64,000 nt of DNA from Mytilus californianus (GCF_021869535.1 NW_026262668.1:14616348-14680347), one strand, 5' to 3'. Numbered from the stretch's first letter, positions 45,931-56,491 are shown. A program made the numbers and translations. Notes: generated by a model not told the origin, from the sequence alone.

Positions 45931-47528
45931 AGTTGTTTTCAATTCGTTCCGTTGGTTGATATTGTCTTCAATTCGTTCTGTTGGTTGATATAGTCTTCAA
46001 TTCGTTCCGTTGGTTGATATAGTCTTCAATTCGTTCCGTTGGTTGATATAGTCTTCAATTCGTTCCGTTGGTTGATATAGTCTTCAATTCGTTCTGTTGG
46101 TTGATATGGTCTTCAATTCGTTCCGTTGGTTGATATAGTCTTTAATTCGTTTGTTGGTTGATAAAGTCTTCAATTCGTTCCGTTGTTATATAAAGTCTTC
46201 AATTCCTTCCGTTGATTGATATAGTCTTCGATTCGTTCCGTTGGTTGATATAGTCTTCAATTCGTTACGTTAGTTGATATAGTCTTCAATTCGTTCCGTT
46301 GGTTGATATAGTCTTCAATTCGTTCTGTTGATTGATATAGTCTTCAATTCGTTCCGTTGGTTGATATAGTCTTCAATTCGTTCCGTTGGTTGATATAGTC
46401 TTCAATTCGTTCCGTTGATTGATATAGTCTTCGATTCGTTCCGTTGGTTGATATAGTCTTCAATTCGTTACGCTAGTTGATATAGTCTTCAATTCGTTCC
46501 GTTGGTTGATATAGTCTTCAATTCGTTCTGTTGATTGATATAGTCTTCAATTCGTTCCGTTGGTTGATATAGTCTTCAATTCGTTCCGTTGGTTGATATA
46601 GTCTTTAATTCGTTCCGTTGATTGATATAGTCTTCGATTCGTTCTGTTGGTTGATATAGTCTTCAATTCGTTCTGTTGGTTGATATAAGCTTCAATTCGT
46701 TCTGTTGATTGATATAGTCTTCAATTCGTTCTGTTGGTTGATATAGTCTTCAATTCGTTCTGTTGATTGATATAAGCTTCAATTCGTTCTGTTGATTGAT
46801 ATAGTCTTCAATTCGTTCCGTTGGTTGATATAGTCTTTAATTCGTTCCGTTGATTGATATAGTCTTCGATTCGTTCCGTTGGTTGATATAGTCTTCAATT
46901 CGTTCTGTTGGTTGATATAAGCTTCAATTCGTTCTGTTGATTGATATAGTCTTCAATTCGTTCTGTTGGTTGATATAGTCTTCAATTCGTTCCGTTGGTT
47001 GATATAAGCTTCAATTCGTTCTGTTGATTGATATAGTCTTCAATTCGTTCTGTTGGTTGATATAGTCTTCAATTCGTTCTGTTGATTGATATAGTCTTCA
47101 ATTCGTTCTGTTGGTTGATATACTAGTAGTCTTCAATTCGCCTGTTGGTTGATATAGTCTTCAATTCGTTCTGTTGGTTGATATTGTCTTCAATTCGTTC
47201 TGTTGGTTGATATTGTCTTCAATTCTGTTGGTTGATGTTGTCTTCAATTCGTTCTGTTGGTTGATATAGTCTTCAATTCGTTCTATTGGTTGATATTGTC
47301 TTCAATTCGTTCTGTTGGTTGATATTGTCTTCAATCCGTTCTGTTGGTTGATATAGTCTTCAATTCGTTCTGTTGGTTGATATTGTCTTCAATTCGTTCT
47401 GTTGGTTGATATTGTCTTCAATTCGTTCTGTTGGTTGATATAGTCTTCAATTCGTTCTGTTGGTTGATATAGTCTTCAATTCGTTCTGTTGGTTGATATT
47501 GTCTTCAATTCGTTCTGTTGGTTGATAT
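45931..47528. repeat. 29-bp minisatellite, about 55 copies
   Basis: Unit (29 bp): TTCAATTCGTTCCGTTGG followed by TTGATATAGTC. Copies are highly similar, with recurrent variants: CTGTTGG, GATTGATA, CTTCGATTCG, GTTACG(T/C)TAG, ATAAGCTTC and, toward the right, ATTGTC in place of ATAGTC. The unit corresponds to a single segment in other R4 tails, so the array grew inside a retroelement copy. There is no reading frame, and the lack of distinct spacers excludes a CRISPR array. Confidence 0.97.
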
Positions 47529-47615
47529 GTACGAGCATTAGGTTTTGTCAGGTTTAATGGACTTCCCCATCTTTTATTTACCTTGTAGTTCGGTATTTTT
47601 GTTAATACTTTTTTT
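47529..47615 (+). repeat. R4 tail, 3' flank of the minisatellite
   Basis: GGTTTTGTCAGGTTTAATGG, ACTTCCCCATC and GTAGTTCGGTATTTTTG complete the R4 tail after the array. Confidence 0.75.
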
Positions 47616-48594
47616 CGACCCTTTTCATTGTCCCTTGGTATCGTCTCCCATGTTTTATCTTAGTTGGTTTCGGGTGTTCGTCTTATGTACTTTTGTCTTT
47701 TATTACCCCCAAATGTTTTAGAGTATACAGAATTAAAGAAGTTAAACTACAAATACGGAAATCAATATCAAAGGTGATTTTGTTTTCAAAGAATGCAATC
47801 ATGAAAATATGAATAAAATCGGCATATAATGCGTAATTGTAATCAAAAGGACTTCAATAACGAATGGTGTTTCTTATGCTATGAAACCAGAGCATTTAGA
47901 CGAATTGAAGTAACCAGAAAAAATTGTTTTACCTTTTATAATGCTGTCTTTCAAATGCAAAAGATTTTATTAATATAGATGGCTTCGTTCAATTCTATTT
48001 GAAAAAGTACAATAAATCAAAATGACGTTCAAAAAATAAAATTAACTCATTTGGTGGCTTGACAGTAAAAACGAAAGATTTCAATTACAGTGATGCAGTT
48101 GCTTATTTTTGATTGAGTAGCTGCATAATAAAGGACTATTCATATCTATTTCATTACTTTTGTTTGGAAAATCTTAGGACCTGCAAATTAAACTACAGTA
48201 CATATCATGTTTGCAGTTGTCAGAATGGATACACCGCTGATTGATTTATACCGAAGAACAAAATATGATTGCTGATATTCAATTTCATTTTTTAAATTTA
48301 GGATTTATCAAAACGCAATAATTTTAGAATACAGGATATGATATTCAGTTTTCTGTTTACATCATGTAACTCAAACACCATAAAGTTATAATTATGCGTT
48401 GACACATTTAATTTTTAACTTAATTAATTTAAACGTTTAGACATCATTCTGATCACCGGTCAATCAGTTTTTGATGACGACCATATGACTTACGAACGGA
48501 TTATCTTAATTTTGGGACAACAAACCCCTGTGTCAGTCAGCAGTTCGGTCCTGTTTACAGAAAGTCTGTAATGGCAACAAGCTCTTAAGTAACG
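47616..48594. other. AT-rich sequence without recognised features
   Basis: Nothing recognised. Confidence 0.4.
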
Positions 48595-48705
48595 TTGGCT
48601 TTAGAGACATAGCTTCTTTGGTTCGAGCGTCACTGATAAGTCCTTTGTAGACGAAACGCGCGTCTGGCGTACATAATTTCAATCCTGGTATCTATGATGA
48701 GTTGT
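48595..48705 (-). repeat. Dispersed repeat R2, antisense
   Basis: CGAGCGTCACTGATAAGTCC, TTTGTAGACGAAACGCGCGT, CTGGCGTAC and CAATCCTGGTATCTATGATG form a well-kept complement of the R2 5' part. Confidence 0.75.
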
Positions 48706-49190
48706 TTTTTCCATACGATACGTATAAGTTGCTGGCATATTACTACATAGGAACGGGGATTTGATATTTTGGTCAATTAAGAAATTATCTCAACATTTAT
48801 AAGGATAAATAAACAATTTTGTGAAATTGTTACCTCCATATATTAAATGTGTATATCAAGCGGAAGGAAGCTCTATAGTGTCTGCAGCCGCGTTACAATA
48901 TCCCTTGCGCAGCTTTGTTTAATTGTAGATACATAAATAAGGCATTCCAAAAACGAGTTAACGCGTAGCATGCGTCTAAGTTTTCAACTGAACACTTGTA
49001 AATCTAAATAATTGAAACAATTAAAACGGATTAAGATGTGAATTGATTGAATAAAATTGAGAATGGAAATGAAATATGTTATAACATTTGCAAATGACTA
49101 TTTGCGAATTTACCGTTCTTTTCCATACTGTCTAATACCTTTAAATCGTACATTCATGTATATGCAGTGTTATTCCTGAATGTTTTTAAT
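48706..49190. other. AT-rich sequence without recognised features
   Basis: AATTGAGAATGGAAATG near 49,055 is a fragment of a further dispersed sequence also seen at about 52.41 and 61.06 kb (CCATTTCCATTCTCAATTTT). Nothing else recognised. Confidence 0.35.
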
Positions 49191-49593
49191 CTTTGAGACG
49201 ACCTTTCCATTTCACTTGCAAACTGTCATAAATCAGTATCAATAATTATTAATATGGTCTAATACAGTTAATTGATTTAACACGAATCGAAGTTTTATTG
49301 TTTTATCACACGAATCGACGCTTTCAAAGTTGTAAAAGTTATTGTTATAATCTTAACAGGACTGATGGCTTGGTATTACAGAGAGATTAAAACTTTCTGG
49401 ATGATGTGTATCTTTGAAACGACCTTTCAATTTCACCTGTAAACTGTCATAAATAAGTAACAATAATTATTGAAATGGTCTAATCCAATTATGTGATTTA
49501 ACACGAATCGACGTTTTATTGTTTTATCACACGAATCGACGCTTTCGAAGTTGTAAAAGTTATTGTTATAATCTTAACAGGACTGATGGCTTG
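49191..49593. repeat. 222-bp tandem repeat, units 1 and 2 (unit 2 interrupted)
   Basis: Units start at 49,191 and 49,412 with CTTTGA(G/A)ACGACCTTTC. Each holds AACTGTCATAAAT, two copies of CACGAATCGA about 30 bp apart, TTGTAAAAGTTATTGTTATA and AACAGGACTGATGGCTTG. Unit 2 is cut after TGGCTTG, where a retroelement is inserted, and its last part reappears at 50,220. Confidence 0.9.
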
Positions 49594-50219
49594 AGTTGTT
49601 ATCCATTCGTTTGATGTGTTTGAGCTTTTGATTTTGCCATTTGATTATGACTTATATCTAGAAATTGACTATGAGGTTGGTTGAAAGCAAAACTTTACGA
49701 CAAAAGAGATGATTTCAGCTTCCCAATTGTGTGAATTTTCATTTTTAAACCAAGAGTTCCAAATGGTGAAGTTGAAATCATCACTTTGTAAATTTTACGG
49801 ACACTATCACGAGTTGGTTGACCGTTATGGAATGTCCGTTTCACAGATGATGTCGAATATGTTCCTTATGTCGTAACTACAATCCCGTTCCTTTTTCACG
49901 AATGTGACCTACCGAATTAGACTGTTTACCCCTTTTTGTGACATTTTTACCTATTGTTTTTGTTTGTTTTGTTCACACATCGATGTCAATATAATGGAAT
50001 TTGATGCGACTGTCATACAAGTGAGAGGTTTAGCTAGCTTTTAAACCAGGTTCAATCCACCATGTTCTACATAAGAAAATGCCCGTACCAAGTCAGGAAT
50101 ATGACAGTTGTTATCCATTCGTTTGATGTGTTTGAACTTTTGATTTTTGCCATTTGATTGGGGACTTTCCTTTTTGAATTTTCCTCGGAGTTCAGTATTT
50201 TTGTGATTTTACTTTGTGT
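49594..50219 (+). mobile_element. Retroelement 3' end inserted in the 222-bp array
   Basis: In order: a 53-bp piece of R4 tail (49,594-49,646), decayed reverse-transcriptase C-terminal codons, a 3' non-coding region, and a full R4 tail ending GGAGTTCAGTATTTTTGTG. The 53-bp piece recurs at 50,106-50,159 as a direct repeat. Such head-to-tail partial copies are typical of Penelope-like elements, though other explanations exist. The insertion splits one 222-bp unit, so it is younger than the array. Confidence 0.75.
49684..49876 (+). pseudogene. Reverse-transcriptase C-terminal remnant
   Basis: One frame reads KLYDKRDDFSFPIV and then meets TGA. After an internal deletion the next frame reads LNQEFQMVKLKSSLCKFY and then LVDRYGMSVSQMM up to a natural-looking TAA at 49,874-49,876. 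From the spacing of the other relics, about 100 bp is missing between the two blocks. The retained order (KLYDKRDDF, FPIV, LVDRYG) marks the C-terminal end of a retroelement polymerase. The catalytic part is absent, so it cannot be functional. Confidence 0.7.
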
Positions 50220-50671
50220 TATTACAGAGAAGTTAAAACTTTCTGGATGATATGTATCTTTGAAACCACCTTTCCATTTCACCTGTTAACTGTCGTAAAT
50301 CAGTATCGATAATTGTTGAAATGTTCTAATACAGTTAATTGATATAACACGAATCGAAGCTTTATTGTTTTGTCACACGAATCGACGCTTTTCTTAGTTG
50401 TACAAGTTATTGTTATAATCGTAACAGGACTGATAGCTTGGTATTACAGATAAGTTAAAAATTTTCGAATGATGTATATCTTTGAAATGACCTTTCCATT
50501 TCACCTGTAAACAATAAAATTATTGAAATGGTCCAATTATGTAATTTAACACGAATCGACGTTTTATTGTTTTATCACACGAATCGACGCTTTCGAAGTT
50601 GTGAAAGTTATTGTTATAATCTTAACAGGACTGATAGATTGGTATTACAGATAAGTTAAAATTGCACTTAT
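50220..50671. repeat. 222-bp tandem repeat, end of unit 2 and units 3 and 4
   Basis: Unit 2 resumes with TATTACAGAGAAGTTAAAAC. Units 3 and 4 start at 50,258 and 50,480, a 222-bp step. Unit 4 is shortened near its start. Removing the insertion leaves unit 2 at essentially the normal length. Confidence 0.9.
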
Positions 50672-51274
50672 CTTCAGACACCGTAAACTGAAGGATCTGC
50701 ATATGCTGTTTTTAGTTTTAAACCTCACTCATAGTTTTATATCCTAATAAACGCACGACTTTCTATTAAATTCAGTTTTCTAGATAAAACTACCATAATT
50801 GTCAATGTTCTACACAGTAAATGCCTCTTGTTCACATCATCAAACAGGTTTCCCTCTAACGTCATTGGCAATAGCTCTATAAAATATAGACAATTGCATC
50901 TAAGAGAACAGTACTATAATTAGTTCACTTGTCGCATCTGTCTTGCAGTTTATAATTATTAGGCATTCATTATTTATTTATGTTTTATTTAAGAAATGAT
51001 TCTTTCATGCCATGCTCTTTGCTCATTTTAACATGGGTAGGCATTATATTTGTCGATATCTTTATACCGAGCGTTAGCGGGGTGTACAATTTTATCAATC
51101 ATAATGCCTATCCACGATTTCTGTTCCCTACATGTTTGTACGTTTTTACTTTTCACGCCATTTGCTTTCAAAACGTTTCGTTATGAGTAAACACAATTAA
51201 ATAACTGAAACAGCTGAAGAGCGAAATGAGCAAAATGTACCTCAAAATAATAGTCAAAGCCATATACAGTCCAC
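50672..51274. other. AT-rich sequence without recognised features
   Basis: A 68-codon plus-strand ORF at 50,980 has hydrophobic runs but no start context or relative. I do not call it. Confidence 0.35.
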
Positions 51275-51345
51275 TTTGTCTAATGGAGTTGAAACCCTAG
51301 TTTCTAAATAATTTATAAATCTATAAACGGACAATTTAAGAAAGA
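51275..51345 (+). repeat. R6 repeat, 3' fragment
   Basis: CCACTTTGTCTAATGGAGTT, then CTAGTTTCTAAATAATTTA, matches the ends of the 28.8 and 29.0 kb copies. Confidence 0.45.
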
Positions 51346-51364
51346 TTTTTTTTAAATCATGCCA

Positions 51365-51478
51365 GGACTTAGGTACTGACTACTGATCTGATGATACCCA
51401 CCAGCATTAGTATCGACCCAGTGCTGTGAAAAATGAAAACAACGCTTTATAAATTCCATGCGTCAAAAGCGCTTTAAA
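51365..51478 (+). repeat. R2 distal segment joined to the R6 head
   Basis: The CACCAGCATTAGTATCGACC block of R2 is followed at once by AACGCTTTATAAATTCCATG, the R6 head. This suggests that the two families can be parts of one longer element. Confidence 0.5.
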
Positions 51479-51559
51479 TGTACAATTTTAATTTAGTTAT
51501 CTTATCTGTATAAAGTATAAGTATATAAAGAGGAGAGAATATAGCAAAAACAAAGGAAA

Positions 51560-51830
51560 GAAAACTCCGAGGTAATTTCAAAAAAGGGAAAACGTCAATG
51601 CAAGACAAAATCAGTCGTTAGATTGTATCTACTAGCGGGACGAATGGAAAACAACTATCATACAACTAACTAGCTACAGGCATTTTTCGGAAAAAGTGGT
51701 GTGTAAAACTTGGTTTTATAGCTAACTAAACCTCCTGCTTGTATGACAGTTGTTAAAAGCCCCGGAATATTGACAAAATTTGGTGAGTTACCAAAAACAG
51801 ACAATATTGGTTCGTGTGATATTCCATGGG
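51560..51830 (-). repeat. Retroelement tail R4 (antisense)
   Basis: AACTCCGAGGTAATTTC, GACGAATGGAAAACAACTAT, TAGCTACAGGCATTTTTCGG, GGTTTTATAGC and CTTGTATGACAGTTG. It ends close to the start of the antisense R3 copy, so two antisense retroelement pieces are adjacent. Confidence 0.7.
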
Positions 51831-51837
51831 GGGAATA

Positions 51838-52010
51838 AAATTATAAGTTGAAGAAAAACAGACAAGACTATAGCAAAAAAAATAAAAACGAATTGTCAAA
51901 CAAGCTTCTAAAATACACCATATAGAAATAGAAGATTAAGAAACACAAAACCCAAACAAAAATAGACGGTAAACTCATGTGTTCCCGAAAGAAACCCTAG
52001 TGACACATGT
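51838..52010 (-). repeat. Retroelement tail R3, diverged
   Basis: ATAAGTTGAAGAAAAACAGAC, then CATATAGAAATAGAAGATTA, then a worn TGTTCCCGAAAGAAACC region. It is continuous with the reverse-transcriptase remnant to its right. Confidence 0.5.
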
Positions 52011-52014
52011 AGTG

Positions 52015-52335
52015 ATAACACAATCGAGGAAAAGAGGATGGGATTGATGCTACGACGGTTGGAACATGTCTGTTATCATATATTGCACATATACTTCATA
52101 ACAGTCAGCATAATAATGATCTCTTTCGTAAAACTTTCAAAGAGTTGATTTGAACTTTATCATTTAAATCCCTTGGCTTAATAGTTTTAGAGTAAGCACC
52201 AGCCCTCTTTAACAGAACCCAAGATAGGAATCGCAGGCCATAGGCTATCAGATTGGAGATATACAGATGTTGCTGTAGCAAAAAAGAAATAGAATGTTCA
52301 CAATGGGAAAACTGAAATCATAAAGTAAATTTTAG
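52015..52335 (-). pseudogene. Antisense reverse-transcriptase C-terminal remnant
   Basis: Nucleotide landmarks in antisense order: GATGGGATTGATGCTACGAC, CATAACAGTCAGC, TTTCGTAAAACTTTC, CTTGGCTTAATAG, ATCAGATTGGAGATATACAG and TTCACAATGGGAAAACTGAA. These correspond to the C-terminal end at 49.7 kb (MFLMS, VDRYG, LNQEF, FSFPIV), including the middle that the 49.7 kb copy has lost. Frames are broken throughout. An R3 tail, not an R4 tail, adjoins the stop-codon side. Confidence 0.55.
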
Positions 52336-52340
52336 TTCTG

Positions 52341-53247
52341 TTTCCACCAATATTGTCGATTTCTAGATATATGTTAAGATATGAAGCATCAACTTTTTTC
52401 TGTTTCAATACATTCCCCATTTCCATTCTCAATTTTATACATATAATCAACATAGTTAACAGATTTTAATTTATTCGGTCAAATAGGATCATCTATATAT
52501 GTGTGTATTTTATATTTTATGAGCTTACTGAATAGTACATAAAACACAACTTTAAGCAGATGAAGCTATATGAATTTAAGCTTCTGATAAAAGTCAATCC
52601 ACATATCACTTTTAGCGATATTGCTTGATTCACGTTACCACCATCAGGTTTTAAATCCAGTGGCCATGCAAAATATTTATTGTGTTTTTCTTTTATGTAT
52701 AATAATATCTTAGATATTTCATAACGTTGTTTTAAATCTAAAAAAAAACGCTGTGAGTTCCTCAGTAATATATGTTTGTATCAGTAGATTTTAATTTCAT
52801 TTCCCATTTGTATTCATGATGGCCAAAATAGTATCATACTATTTTGATTTATTTTAATCATGAAATTTCAGTACATTACAATTTGAGCAAGCTGTATTAA
52901 TGTGGCGGTATTAGTAACAAAAGTTCTGTTGCAATAATTTGTATAAAAAGACAAAACTTATTTAATAATAGTTTGTGTCTTCATGTTTTTTAATTAGGGA
53001 AACCTCAAATATAGTTATTGTGGTTGTTTTAATAAAATATTTAAACGTATTGTGTGCTTTGGTTGATACTATCATCCATTATCAAATATCGTAGAGATTG
53101 AGTGGTACAATTTGTTTGACATTTTGCAGAATAATAAATAAAATGTATCAATAATACATATATCACATTAGCAGTGTCAAAATAGAATCTATCAACAATA
53201 CATTTATATACCAATTGTATAATACCATAATAGAAATATTAAGCACC
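52341..53247. other. AT-rich sequence without recognised features
   Basis: Only the short dispersed fragment CCCCATTTCCATTCTCAATT near 52,415 is recognised. Confidence 0.4.
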
Positions 53248-53455
53248 GTAAGAGAAAGGCTATAGATACCAGAGGGACATTCAAACTCAAAAGTCAAAAG
53301 TAAACTGAGATCTTCTTATTTTTATATTGACAACGACATGGCAAAAAAAGAAAAAGATCAAAGACAAACAGCAGTATGCAAAAACACAACATATAAAACT
53401 AAACAATGATCAACACGAACCCCACCAAAAACCAGGGATGTAAGCTTTACCAAAA
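53248..53455 (-). repeat. Retroelement tail R3
   Basis: GCTATAGATACCAGAGGGAC, CAAACTCAAAAGTCAAAAG, CAACGACATGGC, AAAGACAAACAGCAGTATGC, CATATAAAACTA and ACGAACCCCACCAAAAACC. Confidence 0.8.
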
Positions 53456-53747
53456 TGTGAAGTTAAGATCACATGGTTATTGGAGACTCGGGACACTTAT
53501 ACCAGCTAGTAATATTGATATTCCATAAAAAAACAAGTTCTAACTTAATAATGGATATTAAAAGTCAAGCAACAAGTATAATAGGCATATCAATGACGAC
53601 AGCAAACATAGTTTTGTCGTCACAGACACATTTGACTGCAAAAAATTCAATACATCCATAATTATACCAGAGGGCCATAACAGAACATCCAAAATTGTCT
53701 ATTGTCAACTTTGCCTGAATTATTTCATACTTTAGAAATACATAAGG
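53456..53747. other. Spacer between two R3 copies
   Basis: Contains a worn R6-like phrase (GTCAACTTTGCCTGAATT) near 53,700. Overlapping ORFs on the two strands are not supported. Confidence 0.35.
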
Positions 53748-53965
53748 TACCGAAGGGATATTCAAACAAATAAGTCAAAGGCAAACTGACAACTCGATGA
53801 CAAAAAAACCGAAAAAAGACCAAAATACAAACAACAGTACACAAAACACAACATATGAACTAAAGACTCAGCAACACGAAACCCACAAAAATCCGGGTTA
53901 ATCTCTGGTGCTCCGGAAAGGTAAGCAGATCCTGTCCCACAGGTAGTACCCGTCGTTTTGCCTAT
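53748..53965 (-). repeat. Retroelement tail R3
   Basis: A second R3 in the same orientation, 500 bp from the first: GTACCGAAGGGATATTC, AAGTCAAAGGCAAACTGAC, ACACAACATATGAAC, GGTGCTCCGGAAAGGTAAGC and CCTGTCCCACAGG. It extends further than the first copy. Confidence 0.8.
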
Positions 53966-54769
53966 GTTGATATTTGTTTATATGAATATATCTTGCTATA
54001 TTCTAAACTGACCCGGCGAGATTGGTTATCGCAACAAGTCATCAGGTCATAGTCGTAGAAATGATTTTCACTGCTTTACGAGGCAACCAGCTTTAGTGTA
54101 AACTCAGGGGACAAGTGTCGCCACCACAAATAATGTATAGGAAAACCGTAAATAATGTCAAAACGGCTTTATTTGACTAGTAAAGTAACTTAATAGAAAA
54201 ATGAGAGAGAAAACGCAGTAAAAATCACATTAATTATAACATGACGTAAAATTCATGGGAAACAGAGATGCATACCTTGTCTCACTACGTTTAGATTTCA
54301 TTCCTATTATGTGTCTCTAGGATTTATGATACTTAAACCCTTAGCCTCAATACACCATTTAATAATTTGAATGTTAGATTCAAAACTTCTTTAAATTTTT
54401 AACTTCTTCTCCACTTCGATTTTGTTAACAGATTTTATCTCTTGTCGAAGCATATGGTTTTATTGCATTCAGAAAGATAGGTTAGAACTCATTCCAACTG
54501 TAATTGAGGTAAAAAAAATTAGGGTAAATATCAGTAATGGTTTGATTTTGGTGTTGGTTACTTCTTGACGTTTACCTCATGTATGTTATTCATAGTTAAA
54601 GTACTTTAAAAAAAATCCTTAAGCAATTTACAATTCACATTTTGCGATAACAATCGAAATAAACCTGCAGATTATACGTAAGATGGTAGGTAGCGATATA
54701 ACGTATACGTAAGGCAAATCGAGTATGATTTATTTATAAGTTGTTATTGGCTGTGAACTAACTTTCAGT
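53966..54769. other. AT-rich sequence without recognised features
   Basis: Nothing recognised. Confidence 0.4.
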
Positions 54770-55112
54770 AAAAAGAAAAATCACAAAAATACTGAACTCC
54801 GATGAAAATTCAAAACGGAAAGTCCCTAATCAAATGACAAAATCAAATAATAAAACACATCAAACGAATGGACAACAACTTTCATATTCTTGACTTGGTA
54901 CAGGCATTTTCAAATGTAGAAACGGTGGATTGAACCTGGTTTTATAGCGCTAAACCTCTCACTTGTATGACAGTCGCATCAAATTCCGTTATATTTACAA
55001 CGATGCGTAAACAAAACAGACATACTAGGTATAGTAGTCACAATATTGGTACAGCAGTCATCACTTTGTCACAATCACAAAAACAAACAAATATTTAACA
55101 AAAAAGCACAAA
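54770..55112 (-). mobile_element. Retroelement R4 tail plus upstream non-coding part
   Basis: Antisense tail and adjoining 3' region: AAAATACTGAACTCCGATG, AAACACATCAAACGAATGG, CTTGACTTGGTACAGG, CCTCTCACTTGTATGACAG, TCGCATCAAATTCCG and a lead of TACAGCAGTC. Another copy of the tail follows head-to-tail at 55,113. Confidence 0.75.
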
Positions 55113-55192
55113 AAAGTAAAATCACAAAAATACTGAACTCCGAGGAAAATTCAAAACGGAAAGTCCCTAATCAAATGGCAAAATCAAAAGTA
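55113..55192 (-). repeat. Second R4 tail piece, head-to-tail
   Basis: AAAATCACAAAAATACTGAA, CTCCGAGGAAAATTC and GGCAAAATCAAAAG, truncated after about 80 bp. It repeats the first part of the element at 54,770 in the same orientation. Confidence 0.75.
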
Positions 55193-56491
55193 AATGTGAG
55201 TATTCTAAGATCGGTACTGTGTTTCTTTTGTATTTATGTAAGTTTTTTTTCTAGTCGATCTGATTAGTAAAGTCATTTCCAACTGATTTTTACTGTTTTG
55301 TTTTCGTATGTTGTAGTGTTATTACAGATTAAATGAGGGTGGTGTTTAACCACATCACATTTTTGTGTGCATCTCCCGTCATAAATCAGGCCATTTCGTC
55401 ATATCGTGGTATTTTATATCTGATTATACAGAATGGTTTTTCTCATTTTCAAAAAAATACGGTTAAATACACGTTATTTGTACTCTGTTAGATAGAAGTA
55501 TCATTGCCAATCATACCACATCTTTACATCTTTATTTTATATTTCACATTTCAATCATGTGTAATAATGTACGTAGCTGTTTTTCATACCTTTTAAATGC
55601 AATTTTAAATAGAAATATCATGGTTCCATTGGTTAAAAAATATCTTAGATTTGAATCATTTAATTCAAATTTCGTATATTTGGACTGAAAATATAAGATT
55701 AAATATTTTATAACAGTGAAACAATTTGTTTTATTTTTGCTGTATCTGTCTTCCCTCTGTGGTCAGTTTTCACATTTTGTCAAATATTGAACGAGAATTT
55801 TTATTACTACCTTATGGACATTCAAAAGGTATGGGTTACATCATGAAAAGTTGTTTTTTATTGTTCATAATTGTGTGTTTCTTGCTAGAGAACATTTGTG
55901 ATTGTAACAACATTCTGGTTAAATGGATTGTTCTGTTGCTTTCATTTTTTATCTTTTCCTTTCTTTGTTTAAAGCTGTTGATGTTAAGTGATTATGATTG
56001 TTTAAATTGTCCGTGAGCATTTACTATTATATTGTGGCTTAAATAGATTAACATGCTTTATAACTTATTGACTTCTTTTCAATGTGTAGCCCTGAGACTT
56101 CCTGATGGTGGTAATTATAAAGGTAGATTATGGAAGTTCAATTAACTCTGCCATACAGACAGATAAATGGGATTGAAATAAATGGAATATCATGAATTTC
56201 AAACGGAAAATTACGCACCGACAATAACTTATTCGCCATGGTTTACTTAATAATTGTATTTCCGTCTTTTTCAATTTAAAGAGGGTTTGAGTTATCAAAC
56301 CAATGATACAACAGCAACAACAAATGATATATTATGGCCATAAGTAGGTATTTTCTAGTGTTGAGTTTTCATAAAAACTATCAATGCGAAAATGCAAAGA
56401 TACAGACACGAATTATTCATTTAAACAGGAACCCTAGAAAATAAAAAAGCAACGTTCTCGTGTTGAATTAATTTACACAAATCTGATACAA
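55193..56491. other. AT-rich sequence; one small R1 fragment
   Basis: At 55,495-55,540 the antisense R1 end (TTGCCAATCATACCACATCT) is present. A 96-codon hydrophobic ORF at 55,726-56,016 has no relative, and T-rich DNA gives such frames readily. Nothing else. Confidence 0.4.

Noticed and set aside
45931-47528. CRISPR-like array of 29-bp repeats
   Set aside because: Units follow each other without spacers, the host sequence is clearly animal, and the unit is part of a retroelement tail.
55726-56016. 96-codon hydrophobic ORF resembling a membrane protein
   Set aside because: T-rich DNA gives Phe/Leu/Ile-rich frames by chance. There is no signal of splicing, promoter or relative.
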